The position numbers and the translations under genes were made by a program. Below are positions 61,177 through 64,000 of a DNA stretch of 64,000 bases, piece by piece; the stretch's first letter is position 1, and each line of letters begins with the position of its first letter. A model generated the notes under the pieces. It ran no database searches. It was not told the DNA's origin and worked only from the letters and a program-made list of their open reading frames with translations. This DNA comes from an uncultured Lachnospiraceae bacterium (GTDB lineage: Bacteria > Bacillota > Clostridia > Lachnospirales > Lachnospiraceae): assembly GCA_902493385.1 (NCBI GenBank), contig CABUPO010000004.1, positions 115,225-179,224 on the forward strand. The letters run 5' to 3'.

Positions 61177-61920
61177 TTAGTATCCCATTACCTCGTATGC
61201 TACATATTCATGACTAAAATGATATCCCAGCTTTTGTGCTAAGGCCACCGACCATTTATTTTGCGCATCCCAGCTTGGATATAAGCCTTTCTCTAAACAC
61301 TCTAAAATCAGCTTTGAAGCACACGCATATGCTAATCCTTTTCTTTGATGGTCTTCCCTCGTGTCAATTTCTATTTCGATACCTTTATCATAAGTACTAT
61401 AAGAGGAAGCTCCGGCTACCAATTCTCCATCCTTCAAAACAGCTATACCCATACCCAGATTTTTATAAGTAGTATAGTCCTTATAATTGGATACCAAATC
61501 AAACGCCCAACCATTTTCCCGACACATATTATATTCCGCTTCTTCAATTTTCTTTATATCATAACTATTCGGCAGACCAAACACTACTTGCTTTAATTTT
61601 TCTACGTCAAATATATCCGTTTCTTTTTTAATTGCATACCTTGTAACCTTCTTCGCTTTAGCCCCGTAACACTTCTCAATCAAACCAGCCCATTTGGCAT
61701 TCTGTGGAACCATAATGATAAAATCCTGTTTGCAGCTTTCCGGCTTAAATCGAATTAATTCCTCATCTGGATTACCAGAAAAAAATGCAAAATCTCCTAA
61801 TATTGCCATTGCTGCATCCTTGGGCAAATTAGTGTGTACTTCTCCCATTATTCCCTGCAAACATGACCATATAATTGTTTCATTCCAATTTCCAAATATT
61901 TTATGTATATTTTCTTTCAA
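61177..61920 (-). CDS. GNAT family N-acetyltransferase
   Basis: A 247-residue acetyltransferase. The C-terminal GNAT core has GIEIEIDTREDHQRKGLAYA (acetyl-CoA loop RKGLA) and LECLEKGLYPSWDAQNKWSV; the N-terminal half (1-120) is a second, GNAT-like domain. No signal peptide. It is flanked by decayed sequence and stands alone. Substrate unknown. Confidence 0.85.
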   Translation of the reverse strand: MKENIHKIFGNWNETIIWSCLQGIMGEVHTNLPKDAAMAILGDFAFFSGNPDEELIRFKPESCKQDFIIMVPQNAKWAGLIEKCYGAKAKKVTRYAIKKETDIFDVEKLKQVVFGLPNSYDIKKIEEAEYNMCRENGWAFDLVSNYKDYTTYKNLGMGIAVLKDGELVAGASSYSTYDKGIEIEIDTREDHQRKGLAYACASKLILECLEKGLYPSWDAQNKWSVALAQKLGYHFSHEYVAYEVMGY

Positions 61921-61936
61921 TTCATATCCCTACTAA

Positions 61937-62399
61937 TATCTCCAAATTAAACTCCACCTTTTCTAGAATACCACAACATATGTTTTTTTCAACAGACTTT
62001 CGCATTTTATTGCGATTGTTTCTCAATTCAATAAAAAACCAACATTTTCCTAAAGCAATTTGGGTGCTGCCGCCAAATTCATAGCACCCAAATCCTTAAC
62101 CCTATCGGCCATTCCTATTCCGCTCAACCTTCTTCTCTCGCATCCCTTCCTCACAAATTCGGTCAAACACCTCAGATAACACTGTCAATTACATTTTGGT
62201 TTTGCATGTTTTTGGCGTTTAAATTTTGCATTTTTTATCCCGAAATACGCAACAAAACTCTCATTTGGACGATAGGGGTATAAACTATCTCAAACGTCAT
62301 TTTTGCCATTTCAAGCTTTTGTAAAATAAGCGTTCCAGACGCTCTAAAACGTAACATCACTTCATAACCATATTTCCCTACAAACCGAAAGTTATCTTA
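61937..62399. other. Intergenic stretch with possible small remnants
   Basis: No intact gene. The minus strand at about 62115-62185 reads a short helical piece (VFDRICEEGMREKKVERN) without a start. The A/T-rich rest shows no RNA gene or clear hairpin. Confidence 0.4.
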
Positions 62400-63041
62400 T
62401 CAAAACATAAACAACAATAAATCCCACCAAAAATGCAGGAAAATAGCTGTCCAGATACTTTTGGTCTTAATAAAAACAAAGCTGACAATAAAGCTTACCA
62501 GTAAAACAGTGATGAATCCTCCACTTGTAAATACTGAAATAAAAACATCACTTTGAATCCACACAGGAAAATGAACAGCTAAAAACATCAAAGAATTGAT
62601 AAATACAGCAAGATATTTTTTCTTGTTTTTCAATATAGCATTCAAAAAAACTCCCCTAAAAACCATTTCTTCACTGATAGCAATAGAAAGCACCTCTACT
62701 ATAGTACTCATTCCAAAAGACTCGCTTATCGTAATCTTGCCATTTGTCAAGTATTCGCTTATAAGAATATAAGTTGAAAATAATAGCATGATGGGAACAA
62801 ATATCCAACAACTTTTCCTTAACAAATACATTTCTTCCTTTTTGATAAACATATCGTCACTAAAACAAAAATGAATCACCATTGCAGGCAAAAGCCAGAG
62901 TACAAGCTTGATATATACTTCTTTTGTAAATTCGTCAATTCCAATCTGGGGTTTCAAGTACAATTCTAATAAGCTCCATAAACCATAAAGTATAAAGGCA
63001 TAAATAATAAGCACCGTACGCAATTTTAAATTTGTTTTCAT
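62400..63041 (-). CDS. CPBP family intramembrane protease-like protein
   Basis: A 213-residue membrane protein with about six to seven helices. The CPBP/Abi catalytic motifs are present: EEMVFRGVF (EExxxR), then AVHFPVWI and FLHFWWDLL carrying the His ligands. In related Gram-positives such proteins act in bacteriocin self-immunity or protein processing; no bacteriocin gene is visible here. Ends 400 bp from the IS110 transposase start. Confidence 0.85.
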   Translation of the reverse strand: MKTNLKLRTVLIIYAFILYGLWSLLELYLKPQIGIDEFTKEVYIKLVLWLLPAMVIHFCFSDDMFIKKEEMYLLRKSCWIFVPIMLLFSTYILISEYLTNGKITISESFGMSTIVEVLSIAISEEMVFRGVFLNAILKNKKKYLAVFINSLMFLAVHFPVWIQSDVFISVFTSGGFITVLLVSFIVSFVFIKTKSIWTAIFLHFWWDLLLFMF

Positions 63042-63174
63042 TCAGTGTTCTCCTAAATCTATCTAGTTTACTCCAGCCACATTTCCAATAAATGTATGTT
63101 GGTCGCTTGCAACAGCACTAACAGTATACCACACTTTAAATCTTATACCACGTCTACTACAATATATTTATGGT

Positions 63175-63405
63175 TAATATCCCTTACAGCCAGTAAGGAA
63201 TTATCCATCTTGTTGCTTAAGCTGTTAGAATGTAGGTAGCAATTGGATATCGTCCTTATTCTTGGACCTTGCGTCCGTAAAATAGACTGATAACCAGCTC
63301 CTCATTCGCAGCGTTCGTTTTATGCAGGTTGAATCGCCATAGGTGCATTCGTGTCACACCACAGTAGATTGAATAGGCAATGAGTAAAACTGGTATTTAT
63401 CCATT
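63175..63405 (+). ncRNA. Candidate IS110 bridge RNA in the transposon left end
   Basis: A non-coding leader of about 250-390 bp precedes the transposase, as in IS110 elements, where it encodes the bridge RNA that selects target and donor DNA. It begins with a hairpin CCTTAC-AGCCA-GTAAGG (63182-63198), has a second, GGAC-CTTGC-GTCC (63264-63276), and a possible third, GGTG/CACC, near 63340-63358. Ends are estimates; no guide-target pairing could be checked. Confidence 0.5.
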
Positions 63406-63432
63406 GCAATAATCTTAAGGAGTGACAAATTT

Positions 63433-64000
63433 ATGAACGCAGTAGGTATCGATGTTTCAAAAGGTAAAAGTATGGTTGCTATTATGCGACCTTTCGGTGA
63501 ACTTGTTTCCACACCTTTTGAAATCAAACACACAACCAGTAACATCAAATCTCTTGTAGAACTCATCAACTCTATCGAAGGTGAATCTCGAATCGTAATG
63601 GAGCATACCGGACGTTATTACGAAGTTCTTGCCCATCAGCTATCCGAGGCAAATCTTTTCGTCAGTGCCATTAATCCAAAGCTTATCAAGGATTTTGATA
63701 ATGATTCCCTCCGCAAAGTCAAATCTGACAAAGCTGATGCCGTTAAAATTGCCCGGTATGCACTTGACAAATGGCAAAATCTCAAACAGTATAGTGTTAT
63801 GGACGAATTACGCAATCAGCTCAAAACCATGAACCGTCAGTTTGGCTTTTACATGAAACATAAGACGGCTATGAAAAATAACCTCATTGGAATCCTTGAC
63901 CAAACCTATCCTGGTGTTAATGCTTACTTTGACAGTCCTGCTCGTAGTGACGGCAGCCAGAAATGGGTTGATTTTGCATCTACATACTGGCATGTGGACT
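63433..64000 (+). CDS. IS110-family transposase, 3' end outside window
   Basis: The first 189 codons of a DEDD transposase/recombinase. The RuvC-like acidic residues are visible: Asp in VGIDVSKGK (residue 6), Glu in IVMEHTGRYYE and the Asp pair in KSDKADAVKIAR. The C-terminal serine-containing Tnp domain is past the edge. AAGGAG lies 10 bp before the ATG. The N-terminal domain shows no frameshift, so the element may be active. Confidence 0.9.
   Translation, partial: MNAVGIDVSKGKSMVAIMRPFGELVSTPFEIKHTTSNIKSLVELINSIEGESRIVMEHTGRYYEVLAHQLSEANLFVSAINPKLIKDFDNDSLRKVKSDKADAVKIARYALDKWQNLKQYSVMDELRNQLKTMNRQFGFYMKHKTAMKNNLIGILDQTYPGVNAYFDSPARSDGSQKWVDFASTYWHVD

Larger units (their letters stand above)
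63042..64000 (+). mobile_element. IS110-family insertion sequence (left part)
   Basis: Transposase plus its long non-coding left end. IS110 elements lack clear terminal inverted repeats and usually leave no target duplication, so the left boundary cannot be fixed; it is somewhere in 63042-63180. The right end is outside the window. Confidence 0.7.

Overview
The window looks like chromosome of a low-GC, spore-forming member of the Clostridia, most likely Lachnospiraceae. Support comes from an alpha/beta SASP, a GerW-type and a DUF2953 sporulation protein, Gram-positive housekeeping genes (polA, recG, rpmB, the YloU/YloV pair), class B sortase and SipW-type surface genes, and strong AGGAGG-like ribosome sites almost everywhere. 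No genus can be assigned from the sequence alone. Most genes lie on the minus strand and form long, tightly spaced runs.

Layout. 0-5.1 kb: polA, coaE, a WalJ-like MBL hydrolase, an ACT-domain protein and a UPF0210 protein cut by the left edge, probably one operon behind a good promoter, followed on the other strand by tRNA-Leu(CAA). 5.5-10.2 kb: pstS-pstC-pstA-pstB behind a Pho-box-like array of four 11-bp repeats. phoU is absent, and a fic gene that seems to have lost its own start codon lies where phoU is usually found. 10.3-17.6 kb: an SASP gene, a secreted metallophosphoesterase, recG, the YloV and Asp23 proteins, a 46-residue membrane microprotein and rpmB. 17.6-25.7 kb: a seven-gene run (corA, pseudo-rhomboid, a fused double GT-C glycosyltransferase, two unknown proteins, DUF2953, gerW) driven by a consensus promoter that overlaps the terminator of the next gene upstream. 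25.7-36.2 kb: a LysM protein with a Met-rich tandem repeat, a PIG-V-like mannosyltransferase, a FeoB-associated microprotein, DEAD-box helicase, isocitrate dehydrogenase-like enzyme, ung, hisF, hisH, a two-component system and a membrane-anchored trigger-factor-like isomerase.

36.2-47.5 kb is the most distinctive block. It is an eight-gene operon encoding a 1978-residue secreted repeat protein, three SipW/TasA-type exported proteins, two separate SipW-type signal peptidases, a protein with a PPKTG sorting signal, and a class B sortase. It has the parts of a self-contained surface fibre or appendage system: dedicated export processing, structural subunits and a wall anchor. The folding isomerase and two-component system just downstream may serve it.

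47.5-58.5 kb is accessory: LysR/MATE pair, iron alcohol dehydrogenase, a macrodomain and class M sirtuin pair (reversible ADP-ribosylation) with a degenerate MBL protein and a divergent HxlR regulator, and a second-type FtsH divergent from a two-component system. 58.5-64 kb is decayed accessory DNA with gene fragments, a GNAT acetyltransferase, a CPBP protease-like protein and, at the right edge, an IS110-family transposase whose long non-coding leader probably encodes a bridge RNA.
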